Part shown: positions 1 through 8,589 of the stretch, one piece after another
How the letters are laid out: each line of letters starts with the position of its first letter
Numbering within the stretch: position 1 is the stretch's first letter
Assembly: GCA_003427395.1 (NCBI GenBank)
Contig: BFEA01000889.1
Location: 198,752-230,756, forward strand
Length of the DNA: 32,005 nucleotides
Reading direction: 5' to 3'
Origin: Chara braunii
Lineage: Eukaryota > Streptophyta > Charophyceae > Charales > Characeae
Made by a program: the position numbers and the translations under genes
Notes under the pieces: generated by a model
The model's input: the letters and a program-made list of their open reading frames with translations, nothing else
What the model was told of the DNA's origin: nothing
Database searches by the model: none

Positions 1-60
<60 letters not shown>
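1..60. repeat. (GA)n microsatellite
   Basis: Thirty uninterrupted GA units run from the window edge, so the true left end is not visible. Similar GA/CT runs recur at 12.2, 17.6, 18.2 and 21.6 kb. Confidence 0.98.
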
Positions 61-64
<4 letters not shown>

Positions 65-745
65 CGATACAAGATTGTTGTGCGGACCAAGGAGAAAGCG
101 GCCATAGCCGCGGAGCTCGGACACAGGGTTACCAAGAGAGAGGAAGGTGAAGCGAAGGAGATGGGAGGATGGTGAAGTGAAGGAGATGGGAGGAGGGACG
201 AAGAAGAAGAAGGACGACATAGTTGGGGTGAAGAGAAAAAGAAGTGAGGAAGAAGAAATGAGGGAGAAAGAGAAGCTAGGGTGTGAGAAAGAGAAAGTGG
301 CGGCAGCCATAGCTAAGTTGAGGGTTGACCAAAGTTGACTTGGGTGGCGACTCAGGCGTTGACCAAAGTGTTGATCGAGGTTGAGCCAAGTGTTGATCGG
401 GGGTTTGAATAGTGTTGACCAAGCATTGACGAAGGCATTGACCAGAGTTGTGGACCACAAATTTGACCAAGCTCGAGTTGTATATTCTCGCTAAGCCTTC
501 ATCCTATCCCCTCGGCCTATGGATACATGGTACTTGTTGAGTCTGTTTGTCTCCTCTTTCTGCATCGAGTCTCTTCTGTGCAGGTGATAGGAACTCTGTG
601 AATGAGGTCATAGAGCTTTGTTGACCAAACCCACACGGGCTGAGTAGGGCTAAAGGAGGTATCTGACGACGTGACTGACCCAAAGGACACGAACCCTCCC
701 AAGGACCGGTACAGAACGGCGGGCTGCTCTGTGTGGCACGGTAGC
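61..745. other. Non-coding stretch, purine-rich then mixed; no gene supported
   Basis: Positions 135-300 are strongly purine-rich and give only lysine/glutamate-rich low-complexity reading frames. Two copies of GCCATAGC (101-108, 306-313) resemble a word that recurs in the LTRs further along, so this may be an eroded LTR. No TATAAATCAAGAGG promoter box or LTR end is recognisable. I see no protein-coding signal between 470 and 745. Confidence 0.5.
324..468 (+). repeat. Imperfect GTTGACC repeat patch
   Basis: Ten variants of one 7-mer lie in 145 bp: GTTGACC at 324, 358 and 414; GTTGACT at 334; GTTGATC at 370 and 392; GTTGAGC at 380; ATTGACG at 425; ATTGACC at 437; TTTGACC at 462. Seven contain TTGAC, the core of the plant W-box bound by WRKY factors. 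Spacing is irregular, so it is either a decayed minisatellite or a chance-enriched cluster. Confidence 0.6.
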
Positions 746-880
746 ACATGTTTTTTTTAATCTATAGTAAAGTACCTAGAAAAGTAGATCCAGGATTATT
801 CTTTTATATAAAACAAATTTTTTATATCAAGAATTTAGATCCATTTATTTCTTATAATTCATTTCAACTATTTACGAGTT
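745..880. other. AT-rich organelle-like block
   Basis: Base composition drops abruptly to AT-rich, with T-runs and TATA-rich words, then returns to the GC-balanced background near 885. One forward frame stays open from about 768 to 875 and reads like AT-biased organelle coding sequence rich in F, I, K and Y. It resembles the composition of the block at 5.7-6.2 kb, but I cannot assign a gene. Confidence 0.4.
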
Positions 881-1142
881 GTGGGCTACACAACGAGCTG
901 TCTAAGTCTTGAGAGGACTTGCTGATCGCGTCGTCCTGTTTGCGACGTTAAAGCATTCTTGAGGAGTTTCGGGGGATCTCCTTAAATGCCTCCTGATCAG
1001 TAGCAAGTCCTGTAGTGATAGCCTTAGTTTAGGTCTAGGGTAGAGACCATAGTTGATAGGATCTTACCAAGATTCTGTGGTCCTTAGTTGAGTCAGTCCT
1101 AGGTTGAGTCAGTCAGGGGGTGAGAGTCTTAAGTGGTGAGGA
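881..1142 (+). other. Probable untranslated leader upstream of element 1 Gag
   Basis: No open frame or repeat stands out. The stretch lies directly before the Gag start and would be leader in an intact Ty3/gypsy element. I see no LTR end of the kind found at 7389 (TTGCA) and no convincing primer-binding site, so the 5' LTR is either lost or eroded beyond recognition. Confidence 0.35.
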
Positions 1143-1175
1143 GTGGAACCGACTTTCGGTTGTACACCTTTCACC

Positions 1176-3045
1176 ATGGTTGACCTGTGTAGTGGCAAAA
1201 GCACCACCCCAGATACAAAAGCTCAGGAAGAGCAAGCCGCTGCCGTACTTCAAGAGAGAAAAGAGAAGGAGACTAAGGAGTTGATTAGGCAGGCCAAGAA
1301 GTTTGGCCTTACAGGAGGAGCAGGCGGCGTAGAGAGAGAAGTTGGAAGAGGAGATGGAGAGATTGAAAAAGGAGGAATCCTGTGGCATAAAAAGGGAAAT
1401 CCAGTGGCACAAAGAGGGGAATCCAGTGGCACACAAAGGAGGGTTCATGGATGGAGAAAAAAGTCTTTGAGTGTGTGGCGAATTTGTAAGTGGGGGAAGA
1501 AGAAAAAGCCATGTTGTATGTCCCCAGGGAGGAAAAGGAAGCAATTATCAGGGAGTTGGAGGAGGAAGTAGACCCCTTGAGACGCGAGACCATAGAGGAT
1601 GAGAAAAAGCTACAGTGAAAGTTGTCTTTCAAGGGAAAGGAAGAGAAGGATGGATGAGCCAAGCCGAATGGCGGCGGAGTTAGAAATGATAAAAGAGCAG
1701 AGAGAGCAGATGCAAGCTCAAGCAGATATACAGGGAAAATTAGATATTATTACGAGAAACATTGAACTCCTGGCTAGAGCTTCGGATGAGCAACATGAGT
1801 TTGCTAGAGCTCAGGACATAGCCTTACACTCCATCCACGCGGGTTTTAGAGATTTTGCACGTGAAATGGTGCGACACGTAGGTGCAGCAATGGAAGCGAG
1901 GATGGACGGCACGAAGAAATTTTGCGCAGGCGCCATTGAGGGCACAAAGCTGGCAGTTCCAAAGGAGGAGGAGATTCACTCCCGTAGAGAGCAGGTAAAG
2001 ATCAAGTTTCCTGAACCCTACAACGGGAAGAAGGAAGAATTTTTTGATAACTGGGAGGCGAACGTAAACATGTATGCTTATTTGCAGCATATTGTAGTTG
2101 AGGAACAAGTCCTCATTGCCTTCCAAGCTCTCAAAGACGAGGCAGCCAGCTTCACCAGATCACTCGCTCGCGTTGCACAGTGTGAAAATAACCTGGTAGC
2201 TTATTCTAAAATTACTCCTCTCCTTGAATTCCTCAGATTATTGAGGGAGCGATTTGCAGATGTCAGTCGAGGCGTAAGGGCCTCGGACAAACTGCAAACC
2301 ATCCACTCATGCCAAGGGAGGAGTGCAAGGGCACTCAAGGGCGTAATGGACGAGCTGGTAGCCGTCCCAGACTGCGAGGTCACTGAGACCCAGTTGGTCA
2401 ACTTATTTTACCGTGCCATGCCAGAGCCCCTGCGTGGGCAGTGCTTCGAAAAGAGCCGACAACCCACCATGACATATGATATGTTGAGTAGGGAGGTGGT
2501 GTCGTTTGAGGCACAGTCCATGCTAGTTTCCACTTTTTGGCATAAGGACTTGGACAAGGGGAAAACGTGGAAGAGTCGTACCATCTCGCGGCAGGTTAGG
2601 GCCAAGGATCATCTGATCCTTATGTTAGATGAAGGTGGTAAAGATGAGGTCCCATATAGTCAGATTGAGTGGGGCGTAGAGGAGGACAATAGCGGGGATC
2701 AGCGAAGGACTTATGCAGTTGTCGCAGCTGGAGGGAGGCCGCAAGGAAGATGAGGCCAGGGCCAAGGGGGTTGGGCCTCAGGTGGTCGAGGACAGGGCGC
2801 TCAGGGGGTTGGCAACAGAGGAAACTGCCAAGAGGGAGGTAGGGGTTAAGGTCCCCCTCCAAATCGTTCGCGTTCCTATCGGTCACCTCCAAGAAGAGGT
2901 GAATGGCACCCAGCCTTGCCGCAAGGCAGACCAGTGGAAGATTTGGGCTTGGACCAGTCTATGTGGCAACGTCGTGTGGACCAGGATTAGTGCATTTATT
3001 GCGGTGATCCTGTCCACATAATTAAATATTGTCCAAAGTATAGAG
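1176..3045 (+). pseudogene. Gag polyprotein remnant with CCHC zinc knuckle (element 1)
   Basis: Gag forms the virus-like particle that packages retrotransposon RNA in the cytoplasm. The likely start is the ATG at 1176 in a good ACCATGG context; an in-frame ATG at 1143 is an alternative. The first ~130 codons are charged and coiled-coil-like. A frameshift near 1600-1640 moves the reading to 1599-2753 (384 codons). That stretch has a coiled coil rich in E, K and Q, then the capsid-like retrotransposon Gag domain (about residues 130-310), with a FPEPYNG...NWE segment and an LLRERFADV segment. The frame breaks at 2753, and a glycine/arginine-rich tail continues out of frame. An intact zinc knuckle (C-X2-C-X4-H-X4-C) is encoded at 2991-3032, directly behind a TAG. 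Untranslatable as it stands. Confidence 0.88.
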
Positions 3046-3239
3046 AAGCCCGTATGTTGCACAAGCAGCAAAAGGCAACGGTCAGCAGGGGTTGCAACTA
3101 CCCTTACCCCTAGGCCATGTGGAGAAGAGTGCGTGCACCACAAAGGAACTCCCAAACCACATGAGTCTGTTAGAGTCTCTCTAGGCACTTCCCTCACAAG
3201 CGTGGTTGGAGAGTTGAAGGAGAGGATGTCTGCCTGGGC

Positions 3240-3640
3240 CAAAATGAAGAAAGATGCAAAGGGACAACTAGTGTTAGTAGATGTAGATATTTTTAGAGGT
3301 AGAGTAGGGGCCCTTATAGACAGTGGGGCCACCCGCAACTATATCAGTAGAAAAGCGTTGCATAAGTTAAAGCTGAATTTGAAGGTCCAAAAGTTAGACC
3401 TATAGTCAGTATCCTCGCAGACAATCACACTATGCGAGTCGAGGATTACGTTGAGGGAGTCCAGGCGTACTTTCGCCTAGAGAAAGATGGGAAGGTGGAG
3501 AAAGTTCTCCATTCCCTGACTCTCCTCGTAGAGGATAGCCTTCCTTTTGATATAGTCCTAGGAATGGACTGGGGTGAGGCAGCAGGGGTCACACTCGATT
3601 TGAGAGAGCACGAGTGTAGGCTCCCTAGTCCCACTGGTGA
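3240..3640 (+). pseudogene. Retropepsin-type aspartic protease remnant (element 1)
   Basis: This module would cleave the Gag-Pol polyprotein. The active-site segment ALIDSGATRNYIS is intact (about 3310-3350), including the catalytic Asp of D-S-G. The second half carries the flap-distal LGMDW segment characteristic of Ty3/gypsy proteases (about 3560-3575). The halves lie in different frames: the first ends at a TAG at 3403, and the second continues from before the ATG at 3432 into RT, so a single-step frameshift lies around 3370-3400. It follows the zinc knuckle immediately, as expected in a Gag-Pol. Confidence 0.85.
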
Positions 3641-3779
3641 AGTTAAGATTGCTCGCCTGTTTCATGTGTCAGGAGTAGACAACACTCTGGCACATTGCTG
3701 TCTTAGTGCTCCCGTGTTCGCACATTTAGTGAAGAAGGAGCAGTTAGAAGAGCAGGTTTTTGTAGCCTATGTGAGGCAG

Positions 3780-4560
3780 GTTACTAAGCCTACGGAAGAG
3801 AGACCCATAGACGCTGCTATTGCCAAGCTGCTGGAGGAGTATATAGAGCCGCCTACAGGAGTAATGCCGCGGCCAATCCAGCATCGCATAGAGATAGAGC
3901 TTGGCAGCAGGACCCCTAAGGGGGCCATTTATAGGATGTCCCCAAGGGAGTTAGAGGAGCTGCGTAAGCATTTAGACGAGCTCCTTGAAAAGGGGTGGAT
4001 TAGGCCTAGTTCATTTCCTTTTGGAGCACCTATTTTTTTTGTCCCCAAGAAGGAGGGAGAACTCAAGATGTGCATAGACTATAGGGGTCTCAACGCCATC
4101 ACAGTAAAGAATGCAGAACCATTGCCCCGTATAGATGACTTGTTGGATCGGGTGCAGGGCTGCAAGTACTTTTTAAAGATAAATTTGAAATCTCGTTATC
4201 ATTAGATAGAAGTCCACCCTGATGACCAGTATAAGACGGCGTTCCGGACGTGATATGGGCATTATGAGTTTTTAGTTATGCCCTTTGGACTAACCAGTGT
4301 GCCAACAATACTATGAATGACTTGTTAGGCCATGGTTAGATAGGTTCGTGATAGTGTGTACTTAGATGACATTCTAGTTTGTAGTAAAACCCTCCAGGAG
4401 CATGGGGGCCATCTGAGGCAGGTGTTGGAGAAGCTTAGAGAAGCTAACTTCAAAATTGACGCAAAGAAGTGCGAATGGGCCAAGACACAAGTTTCGTACT
4501 TGGGCCGTGTCCTAGACGGAGACGACATAAAACCTGAAGATAGTAAGATTGGAGCGATTA
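3780..4560 (+). pseudogene. Reverse transcriptase remnant (element 1)
   Basis: RT copies element RNA into DNA. Conserved Ty3/gypsy segments occur in order: GWIRPS near 4000, FFVPKK and CIDYRGLN near 4040-4095, the palm motif A region near 4175-4195, MPFGL near 4278, and YLDD near 4356-4370. Motif A reads KINLKS, whereas element 2 in this window reads KIDLRF, so the metal-binding Asp is Asn here. A TAG at 4203 stands where element 2 has the Q of YHQ. A TGA near 4250 stands where element 2 has the R of TRYG. Further small deletions at 4300-4355 break the frame before YLDD. It cannot yield active enzyme. Confidence 0.93.
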
Positions 4561-4659
4561 GAGATTGGCCAACGCCCCGCACGCTGATAGAGTTGCAGTC
4601 GTTCTTAGGCCTAGCTAACTACTATAGGAAGTTCGTGAAGAACTTCTCTACCATCAGTG

Positions 4660-5160
4660 TACCCCTTCGCAGGTTGCTAAAGAAAGAAGCAATATGGAAG
4701 TGGGACAAGGACTGTACATCAGCCCTGAGGAAGTTGAAGCGGGCTTTGATAGAGTATCCAATCCTTAAGGTAGTCGATCCGTCCCTACCTTTTGTTGTTA
4801 CCACTGACACGAGTCAGTATGGCATAGGTGCTGTTTTACAACAGGACGATGACAATGGATATAGGCTCGTAGAGTTCATGTCTGCCAGAATGCCTTCAGA
4901 GAATGTAGTGACATCCACCTACGAGAGGGAACTCTACGCTCTCAGGCAAGCACTAGAGCATTGGAAGTAGTACTTGCTTGGGAGACACTTCAAAGTTTAT
5001 TCAGACCACGAGACACTAAGGTGGTTGAAGACACAGGCGAAGATGACACCTGAGCTTACTAGGTGGGCCTCAGAGTTAGATGAGTATGACTTCAAACTTA
5101 AGCCAGTCAAAGAGAAATACAATGTAGTTGTGGACACTCTAAGTAGGAGAGCTGATTACT
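4660..5160 (+). pseudogene. RNase H domain and tether remnant (element 1)
   Basis: RNase H removes the RNA strand during reverse transcription. It continues the YLDD frame (4356-4970). The segment TTDTSQYGIGAVLQQ (about 4800) holds the first catalytic Asp, and STYERELYAL (about 4915-4945) holds the Glu. A TAG at 4968 interrupts directly after HWK. The same frame resumes at 4971 with YSDHETLRWL, which holds the next Asp, and ends with the VVDTLSRR segment that normally closes the domain. All acidic residues look retained, so the main lesion is the single stop. CAG is a plausible ancestor of that TAG. Confidence 0.9.
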
Positions 5161-5680
5161 TTGGGGCAATAGTTCACTATTTGGATATAGGGAGAGACCT
5201 GCAGCAGAAAGTTAGAGAAGCATATGCACATGCCCCTATCTATAGTGACCTCCTCAAGAGAGTTAGGCAGACCCCAAAATCTGAACTAGATTACCGCACT
5301 ACTAACGGATTGCTATTTGAGAAGACTAATGTAGTTCCTAACAGTGAGGAGATTCGTAGTTTGATCTTAGGGGAATGCCACGACACAGAGGGACACTTCG
5401 GTTGGCAAAAGACACTAGCAAACCTCATGCGACCCGGAATGAAGGCCGACTGCATAGAGTATGTACGCAGCTGTAAAGTTTGTGAGAGAAACAAGACTAC
5501 TGCGCGAGCCCCTCTTGGTCTTCTCAGACCCTTGCCTATTCCTGACAGATTCGGAGATTTTGTGTCCATTGACTTTATGGATGTTGGGGTCAGGAGTAGG
5601 CATGGCAAAAGTCAAGCCATGGTTATAGTAGATAGATTTAGCAAGTATGCAGTTTTTATTCCTTTGCCTCCAGAATCAAG
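5160..5680 (+). pseudogene. Integrase N-terminal half, truncated (element 1)
   Basis: Integrase inserts the cDNA copy into the host chromosome. The HHCC zinc-binding domain is complete: CHDTEGHFG supplies the histidines (about 5376-5400) and SCKVCERNK the cysteines (about 5470-5490). The catalytic core starts with FVSIDFMDV (first acidic residue) and VDRFSKYAVF, then stops at about 5670. What follows is AT-rich and unrelated, and the frame closes at 5694-5696. The remaining catalytic Asp and Glu are missing, so about half of integrase has been lost or replaced. Confidence 0.9.
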
Positions 5681-6188
5681 CACAATGACTTGTTAGCTAC
5701 TTTACATAATCCTGCACATAAAACATGCACTGCGGGAATGGTGAAATATGACTTTGATTTAATAAATTCTCAACTTGAAAAAAATCTAAAAAGCTACAAC
5801 AAAAGTTATAGAAAAAAAAAAATCTCTTTGTATCAAAATAATCAAATTCAACCAGGACAAAGTTTATTTTGGATTCCAGAAGAGATACATGAAATATACA
5901 AACCTTTTTCTTTGATTAATGTCAAAAACTCAAATTTTAAGAAACAAAATTGAAAGAATAAACAAGAATCAAACAATTTCGGATATTCACTTTATTAGAG
6001 TTATCCCGTTTGCAATTCAACGGCGTCTTATTAAACAATTCTTAGAATATCAAAGTATTTATAGGTTTCACTTTTGCCATATTGAAAAAAATTGTATAAT
6101 ATCCAATATTTTTATTTATAAATCAGATATTTATTTGCCAGGAGGAAACAGATTAATAATTTCCAAAAAATATATTTTATTATGCTAG
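5672..6188 (+). pseudogene. rpoC2: Plastid-like rpoC2 fragment inserted in integrase (candidate NUPT)
   Basis: Composition changes sharply to AT-rich here, with A-runs and codons ending in A or T, unlike both flanks. Two overlapping forward frames (5690-5953 and 5919-6188) read like a plastid protein. The segment FWIPEEIHEIYKPFS followed by INVKNSNF matches the conserved F-IPEE-H region of rpoC2, the beta'' subunit of plastid RNA polymerase. SDIYLPGG near the end resembles its later GDI-FPG segment, and KYDFD near the start fits the segment upstream of IPEE. A frameshift lies near 5940. The middle (about 5990-6100) I do not recognise, so the block may be divergent, rearranged or composite. 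Chara-type plastid genomes are the obvious source, but this is recognition by memory only. It has no start or promoter and is surely silent. Confidence 0.6.
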
Positions 6189-6249
6189 GCATGACCTATC
6201 AGTAGGCATACCACGCACGTGTAGCTCACACCCTTGGCCTGGGCCAGCT

Positions 6250-6400
6250 TGAGATGGTGTGGGAGTACAAAGTCAGATTTGCCTTCCAAGAGCCCAAAGA
6301 CGATCGCTGGTACACACGAACAGAAGTTCTGGAGACAGCTCCCGACATAGTCAAAGCATACGAAAGAGACAAGAAAGGAAAAGGTCCTGCCTTAGACTGA
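6250..6400 (+). pseudogene. Pol C-terminal tail (element 1)
   Basis: After the AT-rich block the element resumes with a frame containing EYKVRFAF, DDRWYTRTEVLETAPDIV and a lysine-rich end. The same tail is encoded at 28306-28440 (-) in element 4, which confirms that it is the Pol C-terminus. The stop TGA at 6398-6400 lies at the same position in both copies, so it is probably the true Pol stop and not a mutation. The tail lies 38 nt before the LTR. Confidence 0.8.
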
Positions 6401-6428
6401 CGTAGTCTTGGAGGACCTCGAATTTAGG

Positions 6429-6438
6429 CCGGTGGGAG
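6429..6438 (+). promoter_or_regulatory. Probable polypurine tract before LTR A
   Basis: GGTGGGAG sits immediately before the TG that opens the LTR, where the plus-strand primer of an LTR retrotransposon is expected. Element 4 has a comparable short purine run at the matching place. Confidence 0.45.
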
Positions 6439-7389
6439 TGAAACGGTTTTCACCTTTTTGCAGTCACAGATGTGGGCCCTAGAGTTGGATCCCCAGACCT
6501 CACCTTACCCATGTACAGTATCAAGTCGACCCCTGAGTGTTTGAACCCGTGACCTGTGTTTTGTTGGTAGTTAGTTGTTGTCTATCTGTCGTAGGTCTGT
6601 GTAGTTGTAGAGGCTCGATCTGTAGGTTTTTCGAGTAAGGGTCACGACTCTTTAGAGGTCGTGGCTGTAGGTGTCCTGAGAGGTCAAGGTCATAGCTGCT
6701 ACAGTCCTGAAAGGTCAAGGTCGTAGCTGCTACAGTACTCTAAAGGCCAAGTCCACAGGTTTCCGGAAGGTCTGGAAGTGGCCTTTCGAAAGTGTCTCAC
6801 GTTTAGGCAAAGGCAAGTGGGCATGTGGTGGACTCCAACTTCGATGAGTTAGCGGTACCCAGTCCCAGTCTCACTTCGTACAGTCAGCAAGTACCATAAG
6901 GGACTGTGTGCACCATGGGCCCGATGGAAAAGGGTAGACCAACGAGTTACAAAAGTATAAATCAAGAGGCAGCGTTCAGTCATTCATTCATCCGCTGCGT
7001 AAGCCATGCGGAAGCGCTGCTACAGCGTCTTGTGCAAAGGTGGTCGGCAAGGTGCCCGAAGACGAAGTGGGCTGAAGGGAGAGAGTGTCGCTATAGTTAG
7101 TAGGGGTAGAGCAGCCATAGCCGCAATAGGAAGAAGATAGGAATAGTGTGAGTGTGTGGTGGTATTCAGGGTGATCCAGAGTTGAGTATGTGCGAACAGT
7201 GGTGTTGAACGCAGTGACGAGAGTGAGGTTGTGTGGGTGTTGATGCGCCATAGCTTGTTGAGCGAGATTGCATCTAAATTGTGTTCTCGATTGCGGTATC
7301 TCTGAGCTTTGAGTGAGCGCGAAGCGCCAGTGTGAATCACCATCTGTTTGCATGTATGCGCAGTGGAAAAGAAACCGAGTCTTATTGCA
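6439..7389 (+). mobile_element. LTR A, 3' LTR of element 1 (951 bp)
   Basis: It begins TGAAACGGTTTTCACC and ends TTATTGCA, the same termini as solo LTRs C and D, whose ends are fixed by target duplications. U3 carries GTCAAGGTCATAGCTGCTACAG-like repeats around 6680-6740. A TATA box (TATAAATC, 6956-6963) is followed by AGAGGCAGCGTTCAG and a CATTCATTC run that mark the start of R in all copies. The GCCATAGC word occurs at 7114 and 7247 in U5. The right end meets element 2 directly; the next four bases, TTCA, are the expected target duplication if the partner lies beyond the left window edge. Confidence 0.85.
6956..6963 (+). promoter_or_regulatory. TATA box of LTR A
   Basis: TATAAATC is followed by AAGAGGCAG. 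The same box is at 16595 in LTR B, 19473-19480 in LTR C and, in reverse, 27754-27761 in LTR E. Conservation of this block above its surroundings supports a promoter role. Confidence 0.7.
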
Positions 7390-8039
7390 TTCACAACGAT
7401 AAGCTTGTTTAAGTAATCATGAAAAATCGTATTCATTGCGTGTTGGAATGTTCCAGGGGTATTGCATAGGCCAAAGGGCATCGCCACAACCTCGTACAGA
7501 CCGTACCTGGTTTGGAAAGCGGTTTTGTGTTGGTCCTCAAGTCTAATGGCAATTTGATGGTATCCGAACCTTAGATCTATCTTAGTAAAGTATCGGCATC
7601 CCTGCACTCTATCCAGTAGGTCGTCCATGCAGGGTAGGGGCTCTACGTTCTTTACGGTGATGGCCTTGAGGCCCGTATAGTCAATGCACAACCTTAATGT
7701 ACCTACCTTCTTAGGAACATATAGGACTGGAGCACCGTAAGGGGAGGTACTAGGCCGAATCCATCCCTTCTCTGTGAGCTCTTTGATCTGGTGGCGGAGC
7801 TCATCCAACTCCGCAGGATACATCCTATAGATCCGTCCTCTAGGTACTTTGCTACCAGGGACGGTTTCTATCGCATGGACAACCTCCCTTTCCACCATAC
7901 CTGTGGGCTCCTCAAAAAGATCTGAATATTGTGCGTCTGGGGGTGATATTACGGCCTCCCCTCTCTCAGAGACAAAGATTAAATACATGCCTTCGTCGCG
8001 ATTATGTTTATAGTAGTTATAGAAGGATGATGCACACAC
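7390..8039 (-). pseudogene. Reverse transcriptase N-terminal part (element 2)
   Basis: The frame begins in the protease-RT linker and carries GWIRPSTSPYGAPVLYVPKK, CIDYTGLKAITVKN, then motif A KIDLRFGYHQI with the catalytic Asp present, and MPFGL. It breaks after HDYLNKLIVV, one residue before the YxDD signature would start. The open frame then runs on antisense through LTR A to 7020, producing a chimeric 339-codon frame whose last ~120 codons are not RT. Compared with element 1 the module is better preserved, but C-terminal RT, RNase H and integrase are missing. Confidence 0.92.
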
Positions 8040-8440
8040 AACCCGTAGTTTTCCACTAGATTGTTGGCCTTAAACTTTTGCAGTCTAGTTGTTCTACTGT
8101 TGGGCAATTTGTGGATCATCACCTTTCTATCCCAGTCGAATTGAGGTTGAGCAACCGCGAGGTAGTACATACCTAGCAGCATGTCGAATGGCAGTTCGTT
8201 GCTGACAAGGAACGAGATCTTATGTCTCAATTCCCCTCCATACATAGTCTTGTACAACCATGCGGTGCTTGTTGGCTAGCGTTGATGCTACAGAATTGCT
8301 GAGCCGTTGCACTTGGTTCCCTAAGCGCAACCTATCCACCCAAGCCCGACTGAAAAGTCCCGTGTGGAGCCTATGTTTGCGAAGGCACCCACTTTGTGGT
8401 TGCCTACATCAACCTCTACCACGAAATGTTCACCCCTAGG
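7979..8440 (-). pseudogene. Aspartic protease remnant with lost catalytic Asp (element 2)
   Basis: The minus frame at 8806-8321 ends with VDVGNHKVGAFANIGSTRDFS. Here NIG stands where D-S/T-G is expected (element 1 has DSG), so the catalytic aspartate is replaced by Asn. The C-terminal half is in another frame (8257-7979) with LPFDMLLGMYYL, a degraded form of the LGMDW segment seen in element 1. A frameshift and stop lie between them, near 8260-8320. Position between Gag and RT fits the Ty3/gypsy order. Confidence 0.8.
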
Positions 8441-8589
8441 ACCTTTGCTAATCATCACCCAAGAGTCTCTGGAGTCCTTCCCTGACCACTCAGTCTGTAA
8501 CTCTTCTAGGGAATCAGACACATCTCTCGAACAGAGCATCGGTGGGTCTAAATGTGTCTGCGGGGCGATGGATGGGTCACTAGCCTTGG

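Larger units (their letters stand above)
1143..7389 (+). mobile_element. Element 1: decayed Ty3/gypsy retrotransposon with 3' LTR
   Basis: The order Gag, protease, RT, RNase H, integrase, LTR on one strand is diagnostic of Ty3/gypsy rather than Ty1/copia, where integrase precedes RT. Every module is recognisable, but the reading frame is broken by several stops and frameshifts. The middle of the integrase is replaced by AT-rich plastid-like DNA. The 3' LTR is near complete and is preceded by a purine run. No 5' LTR is visible in the window. The element abuts the truncated RT of element 2 on the opposite strand. Confidence 0.9.

Noticed and set aside
147-338. Lysine/glutamate-rich small open frame
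   Set aside because: Derived from a purine-rich tract without a recognisable domain or codon pattern.
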